Below, in pieces: positions 52,011 through 61,582 of a DNA stretch of 64,000 nucleotides (positions within the stretch are counted from its first letter, which is position 1; each line of letters begins with the position of its first letter). The position numbers and the translations under genes are program-made. This DNA is from Hymenobacter taeanensis (lineage in GTDB: Bacteria > Bacteroidota > Bacteroidia > Cytophagales > Hymenobacteraceae), in the NCBI RefSeq assembly GCF_013137895.1, contig NZ_CP053538.1:3813001-3877000 (forward strand), read 5' to 3'. Below the pieces are notes generated by a model, which ran no database searches, was not told where the DNA came from, and worked only from the letters and a program-made list of their open reading frames with translations.

Positions 52011-52241
52011 TTAGTGGTGATGATGGTGATGACCGTCGTTGGGTTTGCCAAACAGGTTTAACAGGGTACCCAGCACGTACAGTACCGCCCAGCAGAGGTA
52101 AAGCCAGTTATAGCCCTTAGGCTCGGGTTGGCCCAGGAGATGAATCACTAGCTGAGCCCCGGCGCTCATTACTACGCCTACCAGAGCAATGTACTGGAAG
52201 CTGTTGAGGGCACTGGGGCGGTAGAGTTTGGAGAAATCCAT
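52011..52241 (-). CDS. Small two-helix membrane protein with a native hexahistidine end
   Basis: A 76-residue protein beginning MDFSKLYRPSALNSFQ. It has two hydrophobic segments (FQYIALVGVVMSAGAQLVIHL and WLYLCWAVLYVLGTLLNLFG) and ends GKPNDGHHHHHH. The coding is mixed CAT/CAC, so it is a natural sequence, not a vector remnant. A metal-binding role for the tail is possible. It lies between the polyferredoxin and the oxidoreductase genes on the same strand. An upstream ATG at 52268 is less likely because it adds a non-hydrophobic start. Confidence 0.7.
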   Translation of the reverse strand: MDFSKLYRPSALNSFQYIALVGVVMSAGAQLVIHLLGQPEPKGYNWLYLCWAVLYVLGTLLNLFGKPNDGHHHHHH

Positions 52242-52323
52242 GGGAAGTGAGGTCAGGAGTTGAAACAAAGCACGTTATGCCGGGCTATGCCACTAGCCAG
52301 CGCAGGGCATCTTAAATAACGAA

Positions 52324-53649
52324 TTAGCTAAATGAAAAGAACCCTTTCCGCCGGTGTAGCGCCACAGGAAATTGCGGAAACTGCCGGGTGAACTGGTCTA
52401 TAACCGCCGCCTCATGTCGCCGGTAAAACTCAGGGTCGAAGTTGGCAGTTCTGAGTTCACTCAGCACCTGCGTGATAGAGGTGGCGTTGCGCAGCCACTG
52501 GTCCCACACCTCGTGGCGTTGCCTAATACCCAGCGTATTCATGCCCACGACTGTGCCATCCTCCCTGAAGTTTATCCGGAGCAGGTGCTGACCGTTTGGG
52601 TGCTGCCAGCAGACGCTGTGGGTGCCGGCAGCCGTATGGGCTGGCACCCGGCCGTACGTCTGGTATTCGAGCTGAAAGAATTTGGCCGAGTTAAACCACG
52701 GTCCGCGCTGGTACGGCCGGGGCTGCCCACAGATAGTGTAGGCCACTGTTTCACCTTGCTGGCGGCCGGTGTACCAGAGTTGTTCAATGGGCACCTCATC
52801 GGGGCCGGGCTGGCGGTGCTGGGCACAGTCGCCGGCCGCGAAAACGTTGGGCTGGCTGGTTTGCAGCTGCTCATCTACCAGAATGCCGCGGTCGGTGTCA
52901 AGGCCTGAGGCCTGGGCAAGCGTACTATTAGGCGTTACTCCGGTGGCAAGGCCTACCCACTGGCAGGCAATTTCCTGCCCCTTAGAGGTAAGCACGGCGC
53001 GTGCCCGGCCTGCGGTATCACCTAAAATCTCCGTTAGCTCAGTGCTGTACTGCACCTGAATGTGGTGGGCCTGGAGCTGGCGGTTTACCAGAGCCGCTTC
53101 TTCGGGTGGCAGCACTGAGCCCCAGTAGTGGGTGTCGCGCACGAGCATGGTAACGGCAATGCCGCGGGAGTGCAGCATTTCGGCCAGCTCTACGCCAATA
53201 AGGCCTCCGCCTACCACCACTGCCTGCTTTACGCCATGCGTTTCGCGGTGCATACGCTCCAGATCGGGCAGCCCGTAGAGGCCTTGTACGCCCGCTAGCT
53301 CCTGTCCGGGCCAGTCCTGGAAACGGCTCACAGATCCAATGGCTACCAGTAGTTTATCGTAAGGCAGCACTGCGCCGGTGTTTAAGTGCACTTGCTGGGG
53401 CTCGGTATCAATATGAGTGGCAATGGCCTGTACCAGCTCAAGGCGGTTTTCAGGCCAGAACCAGTCGCCGTAGGGTTTCAGGTCTTGGGGGCGAAGGTGG
53501 CCTAGGTAGGCGTACATGAGGGCCGGCCGTGAAATATGGTACGGGCTTTCATCAGAAACCAGCGTGATGTGAGCATCGGGGCGCAGTTGGCGCACTGTAA
53601 GAGCACAAGTAACCCCCGTGATGCCGTTGCCAATAATAACCAGGTTCAT
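52324..53649 (-). CDS. NAD(P)/FAD-dependent oxidoreductase (nitrite-reductase/NADH-oxidase-like)
   Basis: A 441-residue flavoprotein of the pyridine nucleotide-disulfide reductase fold. FAD binds at VIIGNGITGVTCALTV, NAD(P) at VVVGGGLIGVELAEML, and the late flavin motif is VFAAGDCAQ. It lacks a redox-active CxxxxC, so it resembles rubredoxin or nitrite reductase-type oxidoreductases. The C-terminal 120 residues (after about 320) are longer than usual and may carry a partner-binding domain. Together with the downstream His-tailed protein and polyferredoxin it could move electrons from NAD(P)H to a membrane carrier. Confidence 0.85.
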   Translation of the reverse strand: MNLVIIGNGITGVTCALTVRQLRPDAHITLVSDESPYHISRPALMYAYLGHLRPQDLKPYGDWFWPENRLELVQAIATHIDTEPQQVHLNTGAVLPYDKLLVAIGSVSRFQDWPGQELAGVQGLYGLPDLERMHRETHGVKQAVVVGGGLIGVELAEMLHSRGIAVTMLVRDTHYWGSVLPPEEAALVNRQLQAHHIQVQYSTELTEILGDTAGRARAVLTSKGQEIACQWVGLATGVTPNSTLAQASGLDTDRGILVDEQLQTSQPNVFAAGDCAQHRQPGPDEVPIEQLWYTGRQQGETVAYTICGQPRPYQRGPWFNSAKFFQLEYQTYGRVPAHTAAGTHSVCWQHPNGQHLLRINFREDGTVVGMNTLGIRQRHEVWDQWLRNATSITQVLSELRTANFDPEFYRRHEAAVIDQFTRQFPQFPVALHRRKGFFSFS

Positions 53650-53897
53650 AGGAAAGCAAGTGAAAAGGCCCGCTCCGCAAAGGTGCTATAAAAATGCATC
53701 CGGCAAGGTTAGCAGGGTGGGGCAGCTGCCAGGAGTGCTTTTCTGCATACGGAGGAGTTACCGGCCCGGATTGATTTCTGCTCTGTAGTACTCCCTGCCA
53801 CCTGAGGCCAGCATTACCGCTGGCCTTACTAACCCTACCAACCCAGCCCGCGTACACCCCTAGTACCTAGCTACATTTCATCAAAATCCCGTCCATC

Positions 53898-54281
53898 ATG
53901 GCAACGAACGATAAATCTGCTGACAACGCAGTGCACGATAAAGCAGCAACGCCCGACAACGAGCAACTGGAAAACACCAAAGACTTTAAAGAGTTAGTAA
54001 GCAACGGTAAGCAGTCCGATGATTCCTCGGCGCACCGCAACCAGGGGGCCGGGGGCTACACCCAACGTGCCGACCAGAAAGACCAGCTCGAAAACCTGCA
54101 CATTAACGGGGGCGAGGGAGTGCCCCAGGGCGGCAACGAGCACGATAACCCCGGCGAGCAGGCCAGTGGTCCTGGCTTCGGCGTTGAGGGCAGCGTAGAG
54201 CTCGACCACCAACTGCGCACCCGTGACCAGAAATTTGGCGAGTCAGCGCCCAGCGGCCCCGCTAAACCAGTTGAAGATTAG
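53898..54281 (+). CDS. Small hydrophilic, probably disordered protein
   Basis: A 127-residue protein rich in Asn, Asp, Gln, Glu and Gly with almost no large hydrophobic residues, e.g. DKSADNAVHDKAATPDNEQ and GGEGVPQGGNEHDNPGEQ. Such composition fits an intrinsically disordered stress or desiccation-type protein. No family was recognised. Upstream TACATTTC (near 53872) resembles a -7 element, and a terminator follows the stop, so the gene looks independent. Confidence 0.65.
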   Translation: MATNDKSADNAVHDKAATPDNEQLENTKDFKELVSNGKQSDDSSAHRNQGAGGYTQRADQKDQLENLHINGGEGVPQGGNEHDNPGEQASGPGFGVEGSVELDHQLRTRDQKFGESAPSGPAKPVED

Positions 54282-54304
54282 TTGCTTACAAAGCAATTGC
54301 CGAC

Positions 54305-54336
54305 AGCCCTACTCCGGCCGGAGTAGGGCTTTTTTG
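54305..54336 (+). terminator. Intrinsic terminator
   Basis: A 26-base perfect palindrome AGCCCTACTCCGG/CCGGAGTAGGGCT (54305-54330) followed by a T run, just after the small hydrophilic gene. Confidence 0.85.
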
Positions 54337-54523
54337 TGTCTATATATGAACAAAGAAGAGTTTTGCCAAGTGGGCCTATCCCAAATTAGGATTTACGGAA
54401 TCTTGCTCTATATCTTTAGGAGCTGCAGAGGGTGCTAAAAGGGAATATTCTCATAATGAGCTCTCCCTAAGATCTCTTGCCAATTGCTTTACCTGCCAAA
54501 TTCCCATTTTTACGCACACTTCT

Positions 54524-55228
54524 ATGAATGAGAACACCTCTACTCCTTTTGAAGACGAAGAAGTAACCCCAGAAGTATTGGCCGAGGAGGAAAACCTATC
54601 CTCCGGCAATGGGCGCCTTGCGCTGATAGTAGGAGGCATTCTGGCGCTGGTAGTGTCAGGCTACGCGCTGTTGCCTGCGCAAGCCACCCGCCAAATAGTA
54701 AATGCCATGCCAGGTATTGAGCTGGGTGATGCCACCGTAACCGGCTCCCGCGCTACCGATGCACCCACCGATACGGTAGCTGCAACGGTAGAGGCAAATC
54801 CCACTGGAGTTGCCAAGGCACCCACCGCACAGCAGGCTGTTGTAGCGGCCAAGCCCCAAGCCACCCGCGAAGCGGTAGTGCGCGCTGAGGCCATAGAAGC
54901 GAAAGAAGAAGCTGCGCCCGAGGAAGTTGCAGTAGAGCCCGTGCCCGCTGCTGAGCCCGCTGTTCCTGCTATGGTCACCATCTCGGGCCGGATATTAAAC
55001 GAGAACGGGCGACCTTTGGCCGGCGCTACCGTGCTGGTAAAGGGCTCCAAGAAAGCCGTGGGGACGGATGCTAACGGTAATTACTCCCTGGAGCTACCTG
55101 CCGGTGATAACACCCTGGTGTATGGATATGGTGGGTATGAAGACCAGGAGATCCATGCCCGCAGTGCCCAGCCCGTTAATGTAACGCTCGTGCCTTCTGA
55201 GAATGCAGGCAAGCGTCGTCGGCGTTAG
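54524..55228 (+). CDS. Membrane protein with a C-terminal carboxypeptidase-regulatory-like domain
   Basis: A 234-residue protein. A charged cytoplasmic N-terminus (1-30) is followed by a membrane segment (LALIVGGILALVVSGYALL, near 32-50), an Ala/Pro/Glu-rich linker (55-150), and a beta-sandwich domain (about 152-225) with ISGRILNENGRPLAGATVLV and TDANGNYSLELPAGD, the pattern of CarboxypepD_reg-like domains found in TonB-dependent receptors. It ends KRRRR. It may be a small envelope scaffold or a TonB-related partner. The role is unknown. Confidence 0.75.
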   Translation: MNENTSTPFEDEEVTPEVLAEEENLSSGNGRLALIVGGILALVVSGYALLPAQATRQIVNAMPGIELGDATVTGSRATDAPTDTVAATVEANPTGVAKAPTAQQAVVAAKPQATREAVVRAEAIEAKEEAAPEEVAVEPVPAAEPAVPAMVTISGRILNENGRPLAGATVLVKGSKKAVGTDANGNYSLELPAGDNTLVYGYGGYEDQEIHARSAQPVNVTLVPSENAGKRRRR

Positions 55229-55312
55229 GTAGTGGCCTAGCAGTAGTTTCATAGCCTGGATGCAAAAAGTATGACTGCCAGCTCGCAAGTGCTAGCCTAA
55301 GCCCTGACAAGT

Positions 55313-55362
55313 CACACATAAAAAGCCCCGCTGATATGTATCGGCGGGGCTTTTTATGTGTG
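55313..55362. terminator. Bidirectional terminator
   Basis: A 19-base perfect stem (55313-55331 with 55344-55362), AAAAAGCCCCGC/GCGGGGCTTTTT at its core, between convergent genes. Confidence 0.85.
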
Positions 55363-55376
55363 GTTAGCGCTAAATT

Positions 55377-56846
55377 CTAGTTAGGCTCCTGGTTTTGAAT
55401 ACCAGAAAAGCGCCTACCGAAAATGTAGTACACTGGTATGCCCACTGCCACAAGGCCCAGGCCCCGAAGTGCAAACTTGGAGTTTACGGGGTCAGTGAGC
55501 AGAACGAAGCAGAAGCCCGAGGCCAGAATAACGTACAGCAGCGGAATGATGGGGTAACCAGCTGCCCGGTAGGGGCGGGGAGCATCGGGCCGAGTGCGGC
55601 GCAGCACGAAAATGCCAATGATGGTAATAACATAAAACAGAATTACCGAGAACATAACGTAGTTGAGCAGGTCGCCGTAGGAGCCAGAAAGGCAAAGCAG
55701 GCTGGCCCAGGCGCATTGCGCCCACAGCGCCACACCCGGTACGCCGGCCTTGTTCAGGCGCGCCATGCCAGGGAAAAACAGCCCATCAGCGGCCATGGCG
55801 TAGTATGCCCGGGCTCCGGAAAGCAGGATGCTGTTATCGGCGCTGAAGGTACTGATCATGATCAGGATGGCCATTACGTAGGCGCCCACCTGGCCTAGAA
55901 TGCTCTCGGCCACGGCCGTAGCTACCCGCTCATTGGTGGCGTACATAATGCCCCGGCCCATAACCGTAGCGGCCTCAGGGTTACCTTTCAGGGGCAGCAC
56001 CAGCAGATACACAATATTGATGAGGATGTACAGCGCCGTTACAATGGCCGTGCCCAGGGCCATACTGAGTACGATGGTCCGCTCGGGCTTCACAATTTCG
56101 TCGCCGGAGAAGCCAATGTTATTCCAGGAGTCGGAGCTGAACAGGGAGCCCGTCATAGCCAGCCCGATGGCGGTGATGAGGGCCGAGGTGCTCAGGGGCG
56201 AGGAGTGGCCCAGCTTATCGAAGCTGGCAGCCTGCCACATATCCTGAAAGTTTACGCTAACCGCTTGCTGATTGATACCCAACGCTAGGCCACCCAGAAT
56301 CAGCAGGCCCAGGGCTACCAGCTTGGTGCTGCCGAAGACGTTGGAAATAAGCTTGCCGCTGCGCACGCCGCGGGAGTTGATGTAGGTGAGCACCACCAGC
56401 AGAATAATGGCCAGCAGCTGCACGGTGCTGAACTGAAAACTGCCTAGGCTAAACAAAACGTTGGTTTCGCTGAACCAGGGCAGCAGTACCCCCGTGAACC
56501 GGGCAAAGGCCACTGCCACGGCGGCAATTACGCCGGTCTGAATCACCAGAAACAGCGTCCAGCCATAAAGAAAAGCTACCAGCTTGTTATAGGCTTCGCG
56601 GAGGTACACATACTGGCCACCCACTTTCGGAAACATAGACGATAGCTCACCGTAGCTCACGGCCCCGGCCAGGGTAATGAAACCCGTGATGAGCCATACC
56701 ACAAGCAGCCAGCCCGCGGAGCCAACCTTTTGAGCAATATCTGCCGACACAATGAAAATACCGGAGCCAATCATGCTTCCGGTCACAATCATGACGGCAT
56801 CAAACAGCGTAATGGCCCGCTGGAAATGGCCTTGTTTTTCAGACAT
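55377..56846 (-). CDS. APC-family amino acid permease
   Basis: A 489-residue protein with twelve predicted membrane segments. The first-helix motif MIVTGSMIGSGIFIVSADIA is the unwound substrate-binding site of the APC/LeuT-fold amino acid transporters, and SYGELSSMFPKVGGQYVYLR is the conserved second-helix region. FSGDEIVKPERTIVLSM lies in the sixth-helix area. It is probably an amino acid importer or antiporter of the LAT/SLC7-like group; substrate not assigned. Confidence 0.9.
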   Translation of the reverse strand: MSEKQGHFQRAITLFDAVMIVTGSMIGSGIFIVSADIAQKVGSAGWLLVVWLITGFITLAGAVSYGELSSMFPKVGGQYVYLREAYNKLVAFLYGWTLFLVIQTGVIAAVAVAFARFTGVLLPWFSETNVLFSLGSFQFSTVQLLAIILLVVLTYINSRGVRSGKLISNVFGSTKLVALGLLILGGLALGINQQAVSVNFQDMWQAASFDKLGHSSPLSTSALITAIGLAMTGSLFSSDSWNNIGFSGDEIVKPERTIVLSMALGTAIVTALYILINIVYLLVLPLKGNPEAATVMGRGIMYATNERVATAVAESILGQVGAYVMAILIMISTFSADNSILLSGARAYYAMAADGLFFPGMARLNKAGVPGVALWAQCAWASLLCLSGSYGDLLNYVMFSVILFYVITIIGIFVLRRTRPDAPRPYRAAGYPIIPLLYVILASGFCFVLLTDPVNSKFALRGLGLVAVGIPVYYIFGRRFSGIQNQEPN

Positions 56847-57093
56847 ACAGGGAGAGTAGGGTGTGTTTCAGGGCCGGAAGATAGAAAAGAAATGTGCTGC
56901 TAGCAGAATGCCCGGTTGCATATTCAGAAATGAGCTTAAGGCATACTTCAGGCAGCTTCCAGCATTGGCAGGCAGTACGCTAGGCCTGAAATTAGCCATC
57001 GGGTAAATGAGGAGTTGGCAGCATAGGTAGCCGTTTGTGCGTACAGTAGAAGAAGGTGTGGCACCAACTATCGCGCGCCTACGGAGTAATCCC

Positions 57094-57101
57094 TATTTTT
57101 G
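57094..57101 (+). promoter_or_regulatory. -7 promoter element
   Basis: TATTTTTG matches TAnnTTTG and ends 26 bases before the ATG at 57127. It lies inside the longer frame from 57037, which supports the later start. Confidence 0.55.
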
Positions 57102-57126
57102 CCGCCCGCACTTCCCGGAATCCTGC

Positions 57127-59859
57127 ATGTCGCAACGAGTACTGGTGTTTTTGACAGGTCTGCTGCTGCTTACGGCACTGGGTTCGTACGTGTACTATCG
57201 CCACCGCGAAGCACAGGTGCCCGTTGACCCGTGGGCGCTTGTGCCCGATGATGCCGTCCTGGTCACCGTCACCCACGATCATCCAACGCTGGTGCGCCAC
57301 CTCAAGGAAACACAGCTCTGGGATAACCTCACGGCCGTGCGGTATTTCCAGCAGGTAGAGGACAACCTGGCCCTGGCCGACAGCCTGACCGGTGGCCAGG
57401 ATGTGGTGCTGCGTTTTCTGGGTCGTAAGCGGGTATTGACCTCGGTGCACGTTACGGGCCCTACTAGTTTTGACGTGCTGTTCCAGGTGCCCATAAGCAG
57501 CGTGCGGCAGTACCGGCAGGTGCGCAATCTAGTAGAGGGGCTGGGCCGCGATGCACGCTACGAGGTCAGGACCCGCGAGTTTCACGACCAGCAGTTCACG
57601 CAGGTGCAGCAGCGCAGCACTGGCGAGGGCCTCACATTCTTCAACTATCGTAACCACCTGCTCATTAGTGCTAGCCCCAAGCTGGTAGAAGCCGTGGCCC
57701 TACGGTTAGAGCATCCCGATCAGCCCACGGTGGCATCGGAGTTTCAAAGCACGGATTATTTCCGCCAAAAAAGCGTTGATGCCACGCTCTTGCTCAACCA
57801 ACGGCGTTTACCCCAGTTGCTGGGCGTCTTCTTCCGCCGCGATATTGAGTCTGATCTGGCTGAGGTAGCCAGCTTGGCCCGCAACGAGCTGGTGCAGATG
57901 AAGCTAACGGGCAACAAAGTGGTGTTTGATGGTTTCGCCAACGCCGAAACAGCCCGTCATGGGCTGCACGAGCGGCTGAAGGGCCAACCAGCCCAGCGCC
58001 TCCGCATGGCAGAGGTGGTGCCCCTGCGCACAGCCCTACTGGTTCACCTAGGCCTAGAGCAGGCCGCCGCGTTGCGTATCAGCCCCGCCCCACTGGTTGC
58101 CGACTCGGTGGCAGATACCGCGGCCCCGCTTATTGATAGCATGGCGGTGCTCCTCCGGCAAGAAGTGGCCTTGTGCTACCTCAAAACAGCCTCGGCCAGA
58201 CTGCGGCCGGGCAAGTTAGCCCTGGCCTGGTGCTCTGACCCCAACCGCCTAAGCATTTTGCTAGGGCAGGTGCGGCGGGCTACCGGCACACCGCCCTCAT
58301 TTGAGCGCGTGGGGGCTTTTCAGCTGTACCAGACCGGCGTACCTGAGCTACCCCAGCGGCTGCTGGGGCCTTTGTTCCGCAACTTCCCCGAGCCCGTAGT
58401 GGCGCAAGTGGGCAACTACGTGGCCTTCGGCGAAGATGCCGAGGCGGTGCGCCAGTGGCTGCGGAGCGTGGAGGCAGGGGAAGTCTGGAGCCGCTCACCT
58501 ACCCAAATGGCTTTTCTGCAGGATACGCAGCCCATGGCCCGCATGAGTGTGCTGCTTGACATAGGTAACGCCTGGAACCTGCTGCTGCGCGGCTTGGTGG
58601 AAGACCGCCGGGCGGGCCTGTTACGCAACGAAACACTCTTCAAACGTTTCCCTCAAATTGCCCTGCAATGGGTACCAGCGGCTAATGAGGGAGAGGAAGG
58701 CGCCCAGTACTTTACCCATTTTGTGCTTCGGCACCCTGCAGAAGGCCCCGCCGTGGCCCGGCCCCAAAACCAGGATGGTACCGGCAGCGTGCTCACCTTT
58801 AAAACGGCACTGAGCAGCTCGCCCAGCTTGGTGCCCGTGAGCGGGGCCCGTGTATCGGGCATACTGGTGCAGGATACCGCGCGCGTGCTGCACTACGTAA
58901 CCCCCGACAATGTGGTAGCCTGGTCTGATACCCTGCCGGGGCCCATGATTTGCCCACCCTACCACCTGCCCGGTGGCAATGGCGTTTTGGTAGCCAGCGC
59001 TACGCAGCTATTTGGCTATAATAGCCGCGGTCAGCTGCTGCCTAATTTCCCACTTAATCTCCCCGATACGCTACAGGCCACTTCCCTAACCGTGCTACCA
59101 GTGGCCGGGGGCACAGCAGCGCGCCTGCTGGTAGCCGGTAGTGGCAGCAACCTATTCCTTTACGATACCCAAGGGCGTAGCTTTCCGGGCTGGCAGCCTA
59201 AGCAGCTGGATTTCCGGTTGGCAGCGCCCCCGCACTACTTAAGTGTAAATGGCCGCGATGTACTAGTGGTGCTGCTTGAGAATGGCTATATCTACGCCTT
59301 CGACCAGGCGGGTGGCGTGTACCCGGGGTTCCCAATTAGCGTGGGGGCGCGCCTACACAGCGGGGCCTTAGCTGAGATAGGGCCTACCATGCGCCGCACG
59401 CGCCTGACCGTGGTTAGTCAGCACGGGGAGCGGGTAAGCTTCAACCTCAGCGGCGACATAGTATCTCGCAGCCGCATAGCTACCTGGAGTCGTAACTCCG
59501 AGTTTCATCTGGTGCCTGATCAGCAGCAACGCTCCTACGTGGTAGCGCGGGAAGAAGGCGGCCGCCTGGCTCTGTTTGATGCTACTGGCCGCCAACTCCT
59601 CACCCAAACCTTCGTCACCTCGGCTCCTAAGCAGGTGCAGTACTTCAACTTTGGGCCAAGCCGGCAAGTGTATGCTCTCTCGGAGCAGGGGCCGGGGAAG
59701 GTGTATCTCTACGACGCCCGGGCCCGGCTGGTAGGAGGCCAGCCCTTCGATAGCTCCGCCCCGCAAATCGCGCTTGAATACAATCCGGCTACGGCTATCT
59801 ACCATCTATTTCGGGTAGTAGATGCTGAGCTCCGGCGCTCTGATCTACGGCTAAATTAA
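57127..59859 (+). CDS. Large membrane-anchored protein, DUF3352-like with a C-terminal beta-propeller
   Basis: A 910-residue protein. An N-terminal anchor (VLVFLTGLLLLTALGSYVYY, about 5-25) is followed by a region that resembles DUF3352 (starting VPDDAVLVTVTHDHPTLV), and then, from about 590, by propeller-like repeats such as LVASATQLFGYNSRGQLLP, LLVAGSGSNLFLYDTQGRSF and LLENGYIYAFDQAGGVYPG. These have the recurring D/Y-x-x-G-x-x-x-x-x-F/L pattern of PQQ/WD-like blades. No enzymatic motif was found. It is probably an envelope protein. Confidence 0.65.
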   Translation: MSQRVLVFLTGLLLLTALGSYVYYRHREAQVPVDPWALVPDDAVLVTVTHDHPTLVRHLKETQLWDNLTAVRYFQQVEDNLALADSLTGGQDVVLRFLGRKRVLTSVHVTGPTSFDVLFQVPISSVRQYRQVRNLVEGLGRDARYEVRTREFHDQQFTQVQQRSTGEGLTFFNYRNHLLISASPKLVEAVALRLEHPDQPTVASEFQSTDYFRQKSVDATLLLNQRRLPQLLGVFFRRDIESDLAEVASLARNELVQMKLTGNKVVFDGFANAETARHGLHERLKGQPAQRLRMAEVVPLRTALLVHLGLEQAAALRISPAPLVADSVADTAAPLIDSMAVLLRQEVALCYLKTASARLRPGKLALAWCSDPNRLSILLGQVRRATGTPPSFERVGAFQLYQTGVPELPQRLLGPLFRNFPEPVVAQVGNYVAFGEDAEAVRQWLRSVEAGEVWSRSPTQMAFLQDTQPMARMSVLLDIGNAWNLLLRGLVEDRRAGLLRNETLFKRFPQIALQWVPAANEGEEGAQYFTHFVLRHPAEGPAVARPQNQDGTGSVLTFKTALSSSPSLVPVSGARVSGILVQDTARVLHYVTPDNVVAWSDTLPGPMICPPYHLPGGNGVLVASATQLFGYNSRGQLLPNFPLNLPDTLQATSLTVLPVAGGTAARLLVAGSGSNLFLYDTQGRSFPGWQPKQLDFRLAAPPHYLSVNGRDVLVVLLENGYIYAFDQAGGVYPGFPISVGARLHSGALAEIGPTMRRTRLTVVSQHGERVSFNLSGDIVSRSRIATWSRNSEFHLVPDQQQRSYVVAREEGGRLALFDATGRQLLTQTFVTSAPKQVQYFNFGPSRQVYALSEQGPGKVYLYDARARLVGGQPFDSSAPQIALEYNPATAIYHLFRVVDAELRRSDLRLN

Positions 59860-60263
59860 AAGGAATGGCAGCGGGGCGGCAAGTGCCCACCGTAGGGGCT
59901 GAGTAAGCGCTTGCTGAAAGATACTGCGCCGTTAGGATGAAATCCTCACAAGCACTACCGCCCTTTTTGCGGTTAGCGCTAACTGGCCTAACTAACCTAT
60001 ACCACTGTACTTTAGCAGTAAATACGTGTGTTTATTGGCAAGTCGTCAATTCAGTACACTACAAAGCCCCTATATTTTGATTTATTATTATTTTAGGATT
60101 TTATATAATGTAATTATACATTGGCCAGAGTGTCGATGAAGCCAACTCTATTGAGGCAGTTGAGTTATGCAAGGCTTTATTATAGGAAGTATATATAATA
60201 ACCTTGTTTCGATACAATTAATGTGATTCAATACACCCAATTCTTCCATAAAATACTAGTACT
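59860..60263. other. AT-rich intergenic region
   Basis: About 400 bases without a gene, with a marked AT-rich core near 60050-60230 (runs such as TTTATTATTATTTTAGG). It precedes the zinc peptidase gene and may hold its promoter or be acquired DNA. No repeat or RNA was identified. Confidence 0.5.
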
Positions 60264-61442
60264 ATGAAGCACCTTAACCGCCTAACGGCGCTCGTTGCCT
60301 GTTCCTTTATTCTGCTAACTGGCTGTTCTAAGGAAACGGAGAATGCAATCCGTCCCAGTACTGTCACCCAACAATCAGCCCAGCTCTCTGCTTCCACAAG
60401 AGACAAGATCAACCAGCTCCGGGCCGCTTTGCCCGCCGGGGTGGAAGCCAAGCTCAAAGAGCGTTCCGCGCTCTTATTACAGACCGATCAGCAGTACCGC
60501 GATAAAGTGCGCAACGTACTTGCACTAGAGCCCACCCCCTGTGACTCTAATACCCCATCAAATCAGTGGCTTGATCAGCAATTAGCTGACTGGAACAACG
60601 AGGTTATTGGCTACGCGCTAGACTTCGCCATGCTGGATTTGCCTACTTATGATGCGCTAATATTTGAGAATAGCTCTCAGAACCAGACGTTTGGGGCCAA
60701 CGGCGAATACAGCCAACGCCTAACCAAGACCTTCAAAGACTTACAGCGCTTCTGGAATATCCAGTCGGCGGACATTGTGCTGGCCGCCATGCATGGCAAC
60801 ATGCTCACCAACCGCGACCGTATTGTACGGACGTACGTGGCTGTATATGGGGTTAGCCCCGCAACGGCGGGTACCCTAGCCGACATTGTAACCATGTTGG
60901 CCGCGGAGGTTCCGCAGTTCCGTGCTGGCAACCATCCCATTTTTACGTTTAATGCGTTTGCCCAGCAGGGCTTCAGCTTTCCTCCCTACGGTACCATCCC
61001 TGATAAGATTATCATGGGCGACGGTATCCTGAATGCCTTCACTGCTATTGGTTACGGTGATGTGGCTCCGCAGGCTATTCTGGCCCACGAGTTTGGCCAT
61101 CAGATTCAGTTTCAGCTCAACTTGTTTGAAACCACCCAGAGCCCAGAGGCCACCCGCCGTACGGAGCTAATGGCTGATGCCTATTCAGCGTATTATCTCT
61201 CGCATGCCCGGGGTGCTGCTATGCAGTGGAAGCGGGTGCAGCAGTTCCTAGGAGTGTTCTTTAACATCGGCGACTGCAGCTTCACCAGCGACGGGCACCA
61301 TGGTACACCCACCCAACGCCTGGCAGCTGCGCAATGGGGCTATAACGTGGCAAATAATGCTCAAAAGCAGGGCCATATTCTTAGCAGCCAGGAGTTTACC
61401 CGCTTGTTTGAAGCCCAGCTCCCTGTGTTCGTGAAGAAATAG
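60264..61442 (+). CDS. Secreted lipoprotein zinc metallopeptidase-like protein
   Basis: A 392-residue protein. The signal ends SFILLTGCSKE (lipobox). Near residue 276 AQAILAHEFGHQIQFQL has the HExxH zinc-binding motif, and ELMADAYSAYYLSHARG about 30 residues later supplies a third ligand (Glu or Asp). DGHHGTPTQRLAAAQWGY near the end resembles the YpfJ-type neutral zinc peptidases. The first half is helical and unrecognised. The substrate is unknown. The gene follows an AT-rich region and ends at a terminator. Confidence 0.75.
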   Translation: MKHLNRLTALVACSFILLTGCSKETENAIRPSTVTQQSAQLSASTRDKINQLRAALPAGVEAKLKERSALLLQTDQQYRDKVRNVLALEPTPCDSNTPSNQWLDQQLADWNNEVIGYALDFAMLDLPTYDALIFENSSQNQTFGANGEYSQRLTKTFKDLQRFWNIQSADIVLAAMHGNMLTNRDRIVRTYVAVYGVSPATAGTLADIVTMLAAEVPQFRAGNHPIFTFNAFAQQGFSFPPYGTIPDKIIMGDGILNAFTAIGYGDVAPQAILAHEFGHQIQFQLNLFETTQSPEATRRTELMADAYSAYYLSHARGAAMQWKRVQQFLGVFFNIGDCSFTSDGHHGTPTQRLAAAQWGYNVANNAQKQGHILSSQEFTRLFEAQLPVFVKK

Positions 61443-61481
61443 CCGTTTGCTAGGTTACCCGGTGGCCTAGTCACAAACAAT

Positions 61482-61519
61482 AAAAAGCCCCTGCCTCTGA
61501 CTAGAGGTGGGGGCTTTTT
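61482..61519. terminator. Bidirectional terminator
   Basis: A 17-base stem AAAAAGCCCCTGCCTCT (61482-61498) with AGAGGTGGGGGCTTTTT (61503-61519), one G-T wobble, between convergent genes. Confidence 0.8.
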
Positions 61520-61582
61520 GTGTGATAACCAGCCGGCTAGTGCCAAACCGGCGCCTGCCTAGTGGAGGTCATAGTAAGCTGT

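Noticed and set aside
54223-54438. 71-residue frame across the terminator at 54305
   Set aside because: It spans a strong terminator and shows no coding pattern.
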